Source: Clostridium muellerianum
GTDB taxonomy: Bacteria; Bacillota; Clostridia; Clostridiales; Clostridiaceae
NCBI RefSeq assembly: GCF_012926525.1
Contig: NZ_JABBNI010000017.1
Span: 1-64,000, forward strand
Direction of reading: 5' to 3'
Length of the DNA: 64,000 nucleotides
Shown: piece by piece, positions 43,897 to 52,146 of the stretch
Layout of the letters: every line of letters begins with the position of its first letter
Position numbering within the stretch: position 1 is the stretch's first letter
Made by a program: the position numbers and the translations under genes
The notes under the pieces: generated by a model
Seen by the model: only the letters and a program-made list of their open reading frames with translations
What the model was told of the DNA's origin: nothing
Database searches by the model: none

Positions 43897-43975
43897 AAAG
43901 GGCTTCATTACTAAGAAATTTACACACAATGCATGATGATATTTACTCCTAGTATGGAAGCCCTTTACTATTTTT
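43897..43975. terminator. Long bidirectional terminator hairpin
   Basis: AAAGGGCTTC near 43896 pairs with GAAGCCCTTT near 43957, with further pairing of TACTAA and TAGTA inside. It is bounded by T-runs on both strands. It lies after the DUF3021 gene on the minus strand. Confidence 0.65.
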
Positions 43976-43981
43976 TTATAT

Positions 43982-44422
43982 TTAATTATTGCTCTCTATA
44001 TGATGTTTTATTCTCTTTTTTCTGATTTCTAATCTTTTATTAATGAATTCAGCATCTCTTCTAGCACCTACCAATCGCAGCAAATATCCAACTGCATATA
44101 CAGGAATTGTGTAAATAAATGCAAACCATTCTGAATCTTTTGGATACCAGTTAAACTTTATTCCAAATAGAAAAAATAGGAGTACTACTGCTAAGTATTC
44201 TACAGCAAAAGAAACCACAGGTTTATTATCTAATACTGATCTGATTATAATCTCCACTAAACATATTATAAAGGCGTAAGCAACTATGGAGCTGATGACT
44301 TTAAAGTTTGACCATAAATGATAATAAAAAGCCTCGATGCAAAATACCCAAAATACAATAAGCATACTTACTGCAAGGCTTGCAATAATGTAATCTCTGA
44401 TAACTTTTATTTTACTCTTCAT
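43982..44422 (-). CDS. DUF3021 membrane protein
   Basis: A 146-residue membrane protein from ATG 44422 with four helices (YIIASLAVSMLIVFWVFCIE, SSIVAYAFIICLVEIII, EYLAVVLLFFLFGIKF, FAFIYTIPVYAVGYLLRLV) and a basic tail. This matches DUF3021, which almost always sits directly behind a LytTR-type regulator, as here, with an 11-base overlap (ATGAAGAGTAA). Such pairs (for example BrsR/BrsM and HdrR/HdrM in streptococci) work as regulator and membrane inhibitor, so this protein likely restrains the upstream regulator. Confidence 0.82.
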   Translation of the reverse strand: MKSKIKVIRDYIIASLAVSMLIVFWVFCIEAFYYHLWSNFKVISSIVAYAFIICLVEIIIRSVLDNKPVVSFAVEYLAVVLLFFLFGIKFNWYPKDSEWFAFIYTIPVYAVGYLLRLVGARRDAEFINKRLEIRKKRIKHHIESNN

Positions 44423-44867
44423 AGAGTTTTGCCTCCCCATCCAGCCATTTTTTAACTTTCGGAATATAAGTTCTTGTAATAATAACCTTTTCTCCATTAA
44501 CTAAGGTGGCTTTCAATCGGCTATTAAAGATAGTTTTTACACTATCTAGTACATCCATATTCATAATGCAGGATTTATTTATTTGAACAAAACCAAATTC
44601 CTTCAATTCATCAAGTAGCTCATATAGTTTTTTACTACTTCCCAAAACCTTATCTTTTGTATAAATAAAGGTTTTTCGCTCAACACTTTCAATATAAAAA
44701 ATATCATAAATATTGAGTAAGACATTTCTTTCATTGGCACTGACCACTATTTTTATATCAAGGCTCTTAATTTTTTGTATAAGCTGTTGTACTTGGGAAT
44801 TCATGCATGGATACTTGATTTGTATCTCAAGACTGCTATCCTTATCCTCTACAAGTATAATATCCAA
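44412..44867 (-). CDS. LytTR family DNA-binding regulator
   Basis: A 151-residue regulator from TTG 44867, chosen because AAAGGGG lies 6-7 bases upstream; a frame beginning at ATG 44930 has no site. An N-terminal segment of about 50 residues is followed by a LytTR domain: DIFYIESVERKTFIYTKD, then FGFVQINKSCIMNMDVLD, then NGEKVIITRTYIPKVK. It has no receiver domain. With the overlapping DUF3021 gene it forms a LytTR regulatory pair, whose targets in other Firmicutes include competence and bacteriocin genes; here they are unknown. Confidence 0.83.
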   Translation of the reverse strand: MDIILVEDKDSSLEIQIKYPCMNSQVQQLIQKIKSLDIKIVVSANERNVLLNIYDIFYIESVERKTFIYTKDKVLGSSKKLYELLDELKEFGFVQINKSCIMNMDVLDSVKTIFNSRLKATLVNGEKVIITRTYIPKVKKWLDGEAKLYEE

Positions 44868-45161
44868 TTTGTAGCCCCTTTCTAAGTAAAAAAACAAGGC
44901 GGCATAAGCCCTGTATAAGATTTTAAGCATAGATATAGTTAACGATTAATGTGTAATCATCCATCCAATATTATACCAAGTATAAAAAGATAATTAAACT
45001 CTTAAATCTATCATAATTTTGGTTTAAATAAAGATGAACTATGATAAAATAATGATATAGCGTAATCACAGTGTTATTGAAGAAAGATGGTGTATTTAAA
45101 ATGACATCCAAGTAGGGGAAATTTAAATAGAGCTTATGGTCATGAAGGAGGATCAATTTAA

Positions 45162-46703
45162 ATGAAGGAATTTAATGTAACAGGTTTATGTATACCTGAA
45201 AAACATTTCATGGTTGATATAAGCGGTAAAGTAGAAAAAATTACTGAAATGGTAAATAAAGGGCGCTATTTTACAATAAACAGACCAAGACAGTTTGGTA
45301 AAACTACTGTCTTTAATCAATTAGTAGAAGAATTAAGCAAAAAATATATTGTAATTAAGACAAGTTTTGAAGGTATTGGCGATGATGTTTTTCAAACTGA
45401 AGAGAAGTTTTGTGAGATTATATTCAATATATTTGCTAGAAGTGTTAGATTTACTAATAAAGAGTTATATGAGAAATTAAAAAGTTATGGGGAGAAAACA
45501 AGAAATTTTAATGATTTGTCTGAAAATATTACTGATATGATTGATAAATATAATAATGATATGGTTTTAATCATAGATGAGGTGGATAAAAGTAGTGGCA
45601 ATAGAGTATTTATGCAGTTCTTAGGAGTGCTTAGAAATAAATATTTAGCTATGGCTTCAAAAGAGGATATAACTTTTAAAAGTGTTATATTAGGTGGAGT
45701 AAATGATATCAAAAATATTAAGCTTCAGATTAGAGAAGAGAAGGATAGAGTTTTTAATTCTCCCTGGAATATAGCAGCAGATTTTAAAGTAGATATGTCT
45801 TTTTCTCAAGAAGAAATAAAAACAATGCTTAATGAGTATGTAAATGAGACTAAAATAGATATGGATGTAGAGCTTTTATCTGGTGAGATAAGAAATTTTA
45901 CTAGTGGATATCCTTATCTTGTAAGTAGACTTTGTAAAAATGTTGATGAATACCTTGAAAGGGATTGGACATTAAAAGGACTTAAAAAATCCATAAAAAT
46001 GGCATTAAATGAACATAATACTCTTTTTGATGATGTTATTAAGAATATTGAAAACTATAATGAAATAAAAACTGTAGTTTATCAGATATTAGTAGAAGGA
46101 AAGCAAATTCCTTATAGTCCTTTTGCTTATGAAAAAGCATTGATGTACGGAATACTATCAGAGGATACTGGCAGGCTTATTATGAACAATAAGATTTTTG
46201 AAATGTTAATATATGATTATCTTATTGCACAAAGGGATGTTCAGGAAGCTGCATCAAAACTTACACAAATAGATAAGGACGAGGTTTTAGATGCTGAAGA
46301 ACTAAATATGGAAAAAGTTCTATTAAAATTTCAAGAATTTATGTATGAACAATATAGAAAAGAAGATGAACACTTTTACGAAACAAATGGCAGACTCATA
46401 TTTTTAGCATACTTAAAGCCTATTTTAAATGGAAAAGGCTTTAGTTTTGTAGAACCTCAAACAAGAAAGAATAAAAGAATGGATGTAGTAATTACTTATG
46501 GAAATAAAAAATACATAGTAGAACTTAAAATATGGAATGGTGAAGCTTACAGAGAAAAAGGAGTACATCAGCTTGCAGAATATATGACGGAACAGGGGGT
46601 AAAAGAAGGATATCTTTTAACCTTTAACTTTAATAAGAATAAAAAATATACTGCAGAATGGATTAAAGAAAATGAAAAAGGGATATTTGAAGTAATGGTT
46701 TAA
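45162..46703 (+). CDS. AAA-like ATPase fused to a PD-(D/E)XK nuclease-like domain
   Basis: A 513-residue protein. A P-loop domain has Walker A NRPRQFGKTT near 40-49, Walker B MVLIIDEVD near 132-140, and sensor-like SVILGGVND. The C-terminal part carries RMDVVITYGNKKYIVELKIW, near 446-465, the D...ExK core of a restriction-like nuclease fold. The domain order is that of AAA-ATPase_like/PDDEXK_9 proteins, but the sequence is only distantly related to the copies at 50.2 and 63.2 kb. AAGGAGG precedes the ATG. The function is unknown; defence against mobile DNA has been suggested for relatives without proof. Confidence 0.8.
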   Translation: MKEFNVTGLCIPEKHFMVDISGKVEKITEMVNKGRYFTINRPRQFGKTTVFNQLVEELSKKYIVIKTSFEGIGDDVFQTEEKFCEIIFNIFARSVRFTNKELYEKLKSYGEKTRNFNDLSENITDMIDKYNNDMVLIIDEVDKSSGNRVFMQFLGVLRNKYLAMASKEDITFKSVILGGVNDIKNIKLQIREEKDRVFNSPWNIAADFKVDMSFSQEEIKTMLNEYVNETKIDMDVELLSGEIRNFTSGYPYLVSRLCKNVDEYLERDWTLKGLKKSIKMALNEHNTLFDDVIKNIENYNEIKTVVYQILVEGKQIPYSPFAYEKALMYGILSEDTGRLIMNNKIFEMLIYDYLIAQRDVQEAASKLTQIDKDEVLDAEELNMEKVLLKFQEFMYEQYRKEDEHFYETNGRLIFLAYLKPILNGKGFSFVEPQTRKNKRMDVVITYGNKKYIVELKIWNGEAYREKGVHQLAEYMTEQGVKEGYLLTFNFNKNKKYTAEWIKENEKGIFEVMV

Positions 46704-46769
46704 TTACGAAATGAAGTTTCTTGAATGCAAAATAAAAGTAAAAATCAAATATATATCATAGTATTAATT

Positions 46770-46811
46770 AAGGATAATGGTGGAAAAACGTTATCCTTTT
46801 TATATTTTTAT
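46770..46811 (+). terminator. Intrinsic terminator
   Basis: AAGGATAA pairs with TTATCCTT around a 13-base loop, followed by TTTATATTTTT. It ends the ATPase/nuclease gene transcript. Confidence 0.75.
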
Positions 46812-46923
46812 TGATAATAAAATCTAAAGTATTATATGATATAATTGTAAATATTGTAGTGAAAAACAATTAAATTTGGTTATTAGGAATATATAGACAA
46901 TAGTCCCCTAAATGGAGGTTAAG

Positions 46924-47457
46924 ATGAAAATTGGCATAGTACGACATTTTAAGGTTGATTATAAGCTTAAGATAATGATGAATTCTAGTGATTTTGAAGA
47001 GTATGTTAAAAGCTATGATAATTCGCCAGTTATAGAAAATAAAATTTATTTAAAGGATATTCAATGGAATAAATGTTATTGTAGTGATTTAAAAAGAGCT
47101 ATAATAACAGCAAAGAGTATTTATAATAAAACATTAGAAATAACGGATTTATTAAGAGAAGTAAAAATGTATCCGATTAAAAAATCAGGGTTAAGAATAC
47201 CTAGTTTTTTATGGAGTATTTCTTCTAGAATTGCATGGAAGTTAGACCATGTTTCACAATTAGAAACAGCAACCTATACAAGAAAAAGAGCAAAAGAATT
47301 TTTAAGTAAATTAGACTTAAATACTGATGAAAATATATTAATAGTATCTCACGGATTTTTCTTAATAACATTGATTAATGAATTGAAACTATTAGGATTT
47401 AAAGGGGACATACCTAGAAAAATGAAAAATGGATATTTGTACATACTTGAAAAATAA
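46924..47457 (+). CDS. Histidine phosphatase superfamily protein
   Basis: A 177-residue phosphoglycerate-mutase-like protein. MKIGIVRHFKV carries the catalytic RH motif, SDLKRAIITAKSIY the second Arg, LLREVKM the acid, and ILIVSHGFFLITL the second His. ATG 46924 is used because GGAGG precedes it at 6 bases; the frame's first ATG overlaps the site. It is probably a small-molecule phosphatase, but the substrate is unknown. The EFR1 ferredoxin gene follows after 29 bases. Confidence 0.82.
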   Translation: MKIGIVRHFKVDYKLKIMMNSSDFEEYVKSYDNSPVIENKIYLKDIQWNKCYCSDLKRAIITAKSIYNKTLEITDLLREVKMYPIKKSGLRIPSFLWSISSRIAWKLDHVSQLETATYTRKRAKEFLSKLDLNTDENILIVSHGFFLITLINELKLLGFKGDIPRKMKNGYLYILEK

Positions 47458-47486
47458 TAGTAAAGGTTAATTGGAGAACAAAAGAT

Positions 47487-48302
47487 ATGAGCAGAATACA
47501 AATTTATTACTTTAGTGGAACAGGAAATACTGCATTTATAGTAAATAAAATTGCAGAAAAGTTAAGGTTATCAGGAAATGAAGTTAATTTAAGTAGTTGT
47601 GAAGAATGTAAAAGTATTGACCATGATTTTGATGTGCTTGGAATTGCATTTCCTATTCATTCATCTTATGCACCAAAGGTATTTTCAAGTTTTTTAGATA
47701 AACTTCCAAATAAAAATGCTACACCTTTATTTGGAATTGTTACATCAGGATATATGGCTGGAGATGTATTATCTTTTGAAGGTAAAAGGTTAGAAAGAAA
47801 GGGATATATACCTTTTTTATATAGAAACATAATTGTTGGAAATAATCTTCATTTACCAATTCTTTGTCCTCTTAAAGTAACTAAAAAGCAAGAAATAAAT
47901 AAAAGATTAATAAAAATAGATAATCAAATCGAAGATATAGTTAAAAAAATTGATAACAGAAGTAAAGATATGAGAGGAAATGATTTATTTGGAAGACTAT
48001 TTGGAGTGTTACAAAGAAGCATTGGGAAGGTACATGAAGAACTGAATTTTAAGGGTTTTAGCTCAGATGAAAAATGCACAAGATGCAAATGGTGTATAAA
48101 AAGCTGTCCTACTAATAATATAATTTTCAAGGATGATAAAATTGTCTTTGAGAATAGATGTATAATATGTATGAGATGTTATAACTTTTGCCCTAATAAG
48201 GCTATACAAATGACAAATAAGACAAAAAATATAACTAAATATATTAGATATGATGGACCAGAAGGCTTAGGAATTAGAACTATGTTTAATAAAAATAAAT
48301 AA
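47487..48302 (+). CDS. EFR1 family flavodoxin/ferredoxin fusion
   Basis: A 271-residue protein with an N-terminal flavodoxin-like domain (YYFSGTGNTAFIV is the FMN phosphate loop) and C-terminal double [4Fe-4S] ferredoxin motifs CTRCKWCIKSCP, near 192-203, and CIICMRCYNFCP, near 221-232. This is the EFR1 family, common in clostridia and usually of unknown electron partner. GGAGAAC precedes the ATG weakly. It follows a histidine phosphatase gene. Confidence 0.88.
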   Translation: MSRIQIYYFSGTGNTAFIVNKIAEKLRLSGNEVNLSSCEECKSIDHDFDVLGIAFPIHSSYAPKVFSSFLDKLPNKNATPLFGIVTSGYMAGDVLSFEGKRLERKGYIPFLYRNIIVGNNLHLPILCPLKVTKKQEINKRLIKIDNQIEDIVKKIDNRSKDMRGNDLFGRLFGVLQRSIGKVHEELNFKGFSSDEKCTRCKWCIKSCPTNNIIFKDDKIVFENRCIICMRCYNFCPNKAIQMTNKTKNITKYIRYDGPEGLGIRTMFNKNK

Positions 48303-48380
48303 AAACAGCTATTGTTTTAAGTACAATAGCTACTTTAAGTATTAAAATAAATGTTTGTAAATTAAGAGGAGAGAATTAAA

Positions 48381-48758
48381 ATGACAGATTGTATATTTTG
48401 TAACTATAACAAATCAGAAATAATAGCAGAAAATAAGCTTGCTTTTGCAATAATGGATAAATTTCCTGTAAATGAAGGTCATACCTTGATAATACCAAAA
48501 AGGCATTTCCCATTTTTATTTGAAGCTTCAGAGGAAGAAATAAAAGCTATATACAGCCTTATGCATGAAGTTAAGGAAATGTTAGATATTCAGTATGAAC
48601 CAGCAGGATATAATGTAGGAGTTAACGTTGGTTATTATGCTGGGCAGACAATAAAGCATTTACATGTTCATATGATCCCTAGATATAAGGGAGATGTAGA
48701 AAATCCTAGAGGGGGAGTTAGAAATTTAAAGAATGCTTTAGTTGAGTATGATGGGTAA
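48381..48758 (+). CDS. HIT family hydrolase
   Basis: A 125-residue histidine-triad protein: CIFCNYN opening with a possible zinc pair, PVNEGHTLIIPKRH, and catalytic HLHVHMIPRYKGD near 94-106. It matches HIT hydrolases of the Ap4A/HINT type and ends with GGVRNL, as in other Firmicute members. AGAGGAGAG precedes the ATG. A hairpin of AGCTATTGT and ACAATAGCT lies just upstream (48308-48331). It is the second HIT protein of the window, more typical than the one at 7.9 kb. Confidence 0.87.
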   Translation: MTDCIFCNYNKSEIIAENKLAFAIMDKFPVNEGHTLIIPKRHFPFLFEASEEEIKAIYSLMHEVKEMLDIQYEPAGYNVGVNVGYYAGQTIKHLHVHMIPRYKGDVENPRGGVRNLKNALVEYDG

Positions 48759-48774
48759 ATTAGGATGGTGACAA

Positions 48775-49608
48775 ATGCTTTATATTAGAGTTATTCAAGA
48801 TGAGTATAATGAGGATTTGATATTTAAATTAAATCACTTCGTTTCAAATGAAGATTTTTATTTGAAACAGAATGATATTATAAAAGATATGATAAGTTTA
48901 TTTTTTAGTAATAGCAGTGTATTTTTTAGGTATACGGAATATGATAAAGATTTAGATCCAGACAAAGAGGAAATGCGTAATTATGAATTTAAAGTTTTTT
49001 ATGATAGCCAGTGCCCTGATAGGAGTGGATATTTAAGTAATCCTGTTAGAGAATTTTTATATAATTATTATAAATCAAATAATGAGAAGGATATTGAAAA
49101 TATAGAAGCTATTAAAGAAAGTTTATTAATAAACTTTAGACAAACTCCATTAGACAATATGGATGAGAATGTAAAAAACTCTATAGCTGATATTTTGTAT
49201 GACAGGTCGATGCTTTGTAAGCTAACAGATTATTCTAAGGAAACTCAGGATTTTGTTAATCAAAAATTAGTAATAACCTCTAATGAGTGGAATTTTCCTT
49301 ATAATGAGCGACTAAACTCTGAAGAAGATCTTAGTTTTATTAGAGATCTGTGGGTAAAACTAGATGGAGAAGAAGATATAATTAATTGGCTTAAATACTT
49401 TTCTAGTGGATTTAGTTGTATTATTACAAAGGATGATAATATATATGATTACTCTTATTATTTGATGTATACATATGAAGAATGGGATACTGATGAAGAA
49501 ATAGTAATTCATGTATTTGAAAAAGAAAGAGGTTCTTTTTTAAAGAATGTATATCCTATGCTAAAACTGAAGTTTAAGGATAGAATTTCAAAAATTAATA
49601 AATTATAA
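48775..49608 (+). CDS. Hypothetical protein, 277 residues
   Basis: A soluble, very acidic protein rich in aromatic residues, which I do not recognise. It has no signal or membrane segment. Recurring acidic/aromatic stretches such as DYSYYLMYTYEEWDTDEE and RYTEYDKDLDPDKEEMRNYE resemble the style of immunity-like or SMI1-like proteins, but no core motif is present. ATG 48775 follows the HIT gene stop by 16 bases, with GGATGG as a possible site. Translation from the HIT transcript is likely. Confidence 0.55.
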   Translation: MLYIRVIQDEYNEDLIFKLNHFVSNEDFYLKQNDIIKDMISLFFSNSSVFFRYTEYDKDLDPDKEEMRNYEFKVFYDSQCPDRSGYLSNPVREFLYNYYKSNNEKDIENIEAIKESLLINFRQTPLDNMDENVKNSIADILYDRSMLCKLTDYSKETQDFVNQKLVITSNEWNFPYNERLNSEEDLSFIRDLWVKLDGEEDIINWLKYFSSGFSCIITKDDNIYDYSYYLMYTYEEWDTDEEIVIHVFEKERGSFLKNVYPMLKLKFKDRISKINKL

Positions 49609-49657
49609 GTTTAAGTCAAAAGGTGATTTAAAGCAGAATTTTTTAGTAAAAAGTTCA

Positions 49658-49692
49658 GAAAAGGTATAACAGTTTTGCTATGCCTTTTCTTC
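49658..49692. terminator. Terminator shared by the convergent Nudix and hypothetical genes
   Basis: AGAAAAGGTAT pairs with ATGCCTTTTCT (one mismatch) around ACAGTTTTGCT. It ends on T-rich sequence on both strands. A diverged copy is at 51988-52020. Confidence 0.65.
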
Positions 49693-50076
49693 TGCCAGCT
49701 TCACAGCAGCAGGAATATCTGCGGGAGCCCACTTTAAAGAAAGCAAATTTTCTCTTTTTAACCATATAAGTTTAGAATGTTCATTAGCAGTGGGTTTGCC
49801 AGATGCCAATTTACATTTTACAGTAATCAAGTTTACTATGAAGTTATCATATTCATGGGTGTTTTCATTAAAAACATCAACAGCTTTGATATTACAATCC
49901 AATTCTTCTCTTATTTCTCTTTCTATAGCTTGCTTTAAGTTCTCACCTTTTTCAACTTTTCCACCAGGGAATTCCCACATATTTGGAATGGACATGTTTG
50001 GAGAACGAAGAGCACACAGTATTTCATTATTTTCATTTTCTATGACAGCTCCAACAACTTTTAGTAGTTTTTTTAT
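49678..50076 (-). CDS. Nudix hydrolase (MutT-like), apparent ATA start
   Basis: A 132-residue MutT-type Nudix protein. The Nudix box is complete: GGKVEKGENLKQAIEREIRE, then ELDC. The conserved first strand KKLLKVVGAVIENENNEILC, then ALRSPNMSIPNMWEFP, is in frame upstream of the first ATG (49995), so a start there would remove a core strand. No ATG, GTG or TTG lies between the upstream stop and that strand. Instead GAGGTG at 50085-50090 is perfectly spaced (8 bases) for an ATA codon at 50074-50076. Either ATA is used as start, or an ATG mutated and the gene is impaired. The family cleans 8-oxo-dGTP or related nucleotides. Confidence 0.75.
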   Translation of the reverse strand: MKKLLKVVGAVIENENNEILCALRSPNMSIPNMWEFPGGKVEKGENLKQAIEREIREELDCNIKAVDVFNENTHEYDNFIVNLITVKCKLASGKPTANEHSKLIWLKRENLLSLKWAPADIPAAVKLAEEKA

Positions 50077-50136
50077 TTTAAATGCACCTCTTTTCTAGAC
50101 AAGTTTAGCACAAATAAGTTTGATAAATCAATTTTA

Positions 50137-50180
50137 TAATTTTAAATACTTAAATTATAGGCTATAATACAATTAAGAAA
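50137..50180 (+). repeat. ATPase/nuclease leader repeat, copy 1
   Basis: ATAATTTTAAATACTTAAAT, then TATAGGCTATAATACAATTA and AGAAAAT. It includes a TATAAT and precedes the intact ATPase/nuclease gene by about 35 bases. Related stretches are at 52075-52125, 60335-60405 and 62895-62958. Confidence 0.7.
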
Positions 50181-50216
50181 ATGATCGGATCTCTTATAAG
50201 GAAAGAAGGTGCATTA

Positions 50217-51893
50217 ATGAAGACAATACAAATAGGAACATCAGATTTTAAAAAGTTAATAGAAGGTAATAACTACTTTGTAGATAAAAGCTTATTGATA
50301 AAGGAATTTATAGAAAATGGAGCAGATATAATATTGACACCAAGACCTAGAAGGTTTGGAAAGACATTAAATTTAAGTATGCTTAAATATTTTTTTGACA
50401 TAAGAACTAAGGAAGAAACTAAAAATTTATTTAAAGGTTTAAAAATAGAAAAGGAAAAGGAAATAATGAAGCTTCGGGGCGAATATCCTGTTATCTTCAT
50501 TACTTTTAAAAATGAAAAATATATTTCTTATGAAGATTTTAAAGATGGTATTGAGTTCCTTTTATCTAGCTTGTATAAGGAACATGACTATTTGCTACAA
50601 AGTGATAAATTATCTGAAATAGATAAGAAAGAATATATAGAAATGATAGAGAGAAGAGCTTCAATAGCCTCTTTATGCAATGGTATTAGTTCTCTTATGG
50701 GTTATATGAATAAGCATTATGGAAGAAAGGTTATGCTTTTTATAGATGAATATGATGTGCCAATACAAGAAGGATATCTTAGAGGATACTACAATGAAAT
50801 GATAGTTTTAATAAGAAATTTATTAACAGCGGCCTTAAAAGATAATCCATACGTTGAAAAGTCTTTGATAACAGGTATCCTTAGGGTTGCAAAGGAAAGT
50901 ATTTTTTCAGGATTAAATAATTTAGAAGTAAATACTGTTTTAAGATATAATTTTAATGATAAATTTGGCTTTACAGAAAAAGAAGTGGAAGAACTAGCTA
51001 ATTATTATAATGTAGTAGAAGATATGAAAAACATAAAGAAATGGTACAATGGTTATGTTTTTGCTGGAGAAGTAATGTATAATCCATGGTCAGTTTTAAA
51101 TTATTTAAAAAATATAAGAGAAGGTTTTATGCCATACTGGATTAACAGCAGCAGCAATGATCTTATAAAAAGGCTTCTATTAAAAGGAGATAAAGAAATA
51201 AAATTAGATCTGGAATATCTTATTGAAGGAAAATCCATAAATAAGGTAATTGATGATACTATAGTCATGGCAGAGGTTGAAGATTCCAACCAAAATATAT
51301 GGAGCTTTTTACTTTTGAGCGGATATTTGAAGGCTGTAAAGACAGAGAATATAGAAGGAATTTTAAATTGTGAACTTAAAATCCCCAATAAAGAAGTATT
51401 GATTTTTTATAAGAATTTAATAGTAAAATGGTTTCAGGAAGCTATGACTAATCAAAAGTATGAAGAAATGTTAAGTAATTTAGTCACTGGCGACATAGAA
51501 AACTTTGGCTATGCTTTTCAGGAATTTGTAATAAATAATTTGAGCTATTTTGACATATCAGGAAAAGAGCCAGAGAAAGTGTACCACGCTTTTGTACTTG
51601 GAATGTTTGTTTCTATTTCAAACACTCACAAGGTGAAGTCAAATAAAGAAAGCGGTTTTGGAAGGTATGATGTAATGATAATTCCAAAGGATATTTCAAA
51701 GCCAGGAATTATTATTGAATTTAAGAAAATAAATATTCTGTCAAAGGAAACAATAGAACAGGGAAAAGTAGAAGCATTAAAGCAAATAGATAATATGAAA
51801 TATGGTGAGGAACTTATAAATTGTGGAGTCAAAGATATAATAAAGCTTGCTATTGTGTTTAAGGGTAAGGAAGTAATGATTTCTGAGTCATAG
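50217..51893 (+). CDS. AAA-ATPase_like/PDDEXK_9 protein (DUF1703-type)
   Basis: A 558-residue protein. The N-terminal AAA-ATPase_like domain has Walker A TPRPRRFGKT near 41-50 and Walker B VMLFIDEYDVP near 176-186; LITGILRVAKESIFSGLNN follows. The C-terminal domain has GFGRYDVMIIPKDISKPGII, then IEFKKI, giving the D and ExK of a PD-(D/E)XK fold. ATG 50217 is chosen with AAGGTG upstream. The family is strongly expanded in Clostridium, Fusobacterium and Bacteroides; the function is unknown. A close paralogue begins at 63174 and relics of others lie at 62.5 and 60.4 kb. Confidence 0.88.
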   Translation: MKTIQIGTSDFKKLIEGNNYFVDKSLLIKEFIENGADIILTPRPRRFGKTLNLSMLKYFFDIRTKEETKNLFKGLKIEKEKEIMKLRGEYPVIFITFKNEKYISYEDFKDGIEFLLSSLYKEHDYLLQSDKLSEIDKKEYIEMIERRASIASLCNGISSLMGYMNKHYGRKVMLFIDEYDVPIQEGYLRGYYNEMIVLIRNLLTAALKDNPYVEKSLITGILRVAKESIFSGLNNLEVNTVLRYNFNDKFGFTEKEVEELANYYNVVEDMKNIKKWYNGYVFAGEVMYNPWSVLNYLKNIREGFMPYWINSSSNDLIKRLLLKGDKEIKLDLEYLIEGKSINKVIDDTIVMAEVEDSNQNIWSFLLLSGYLKAVKTENIEGILNCELKIPNKEVLIFYKNLIVKWFQEAMTNQKYEEMLSNLVTGDIENFGYAFQEFVINNLSYFDISGKEPEKVYHAFVLGMFVSISNTHKVKSNKESGFGRYDVMIIPKDISKPGIIIEFKKINILSKETIEQGKVEALKQIDNMKYGEELINCGVKDIIKLAIVFKGKEVMISES

Positions 51894-51987
51894 GAAACTA
51901 GAAGATTTGAGAATACAGCTTCTAGGCTTAATGTTGAATAGAACTATAATGCAATAAAATGCTAAAGTAGCCACACAGAGTTTATAG

Positions 51988-52130
51988 AAAAGGTATGACG
52001 TTTTGCTATGCCTTTTCTTATGTGAGTTGCATAGTGGCAGTAATATTTGCAGAAATCCATAAAGATATTTTTATAATTTTAAATAATTAATTATAAGCTA
52101 TAATACAATTAGAAAAATGCAATATTTGTA
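51988..52130 (+). repeat. Decayed duplicate of the Nudix 3' end joined to an ATPase/nuclease leader (copy 2)
   Basis: 51988-52065 resembles 49658-49735 (the terminator plus the last Nudix codons, including TATGCCTTTTCTT) at roughly three-quarters identity. 52075-52125 resembles 50137-50180 (ATAATTTTAAATAATTAA, then GCTATAATACAATTAG). So this is the ghost of a second Nudix-leader unit with the middle deleted. The leader's TATAAT is now just upstream of the response regulator gene at 52147. Confidence 0.7.
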
Positions 52131-52146
52131 ACGTTGAGGTGAAAGT

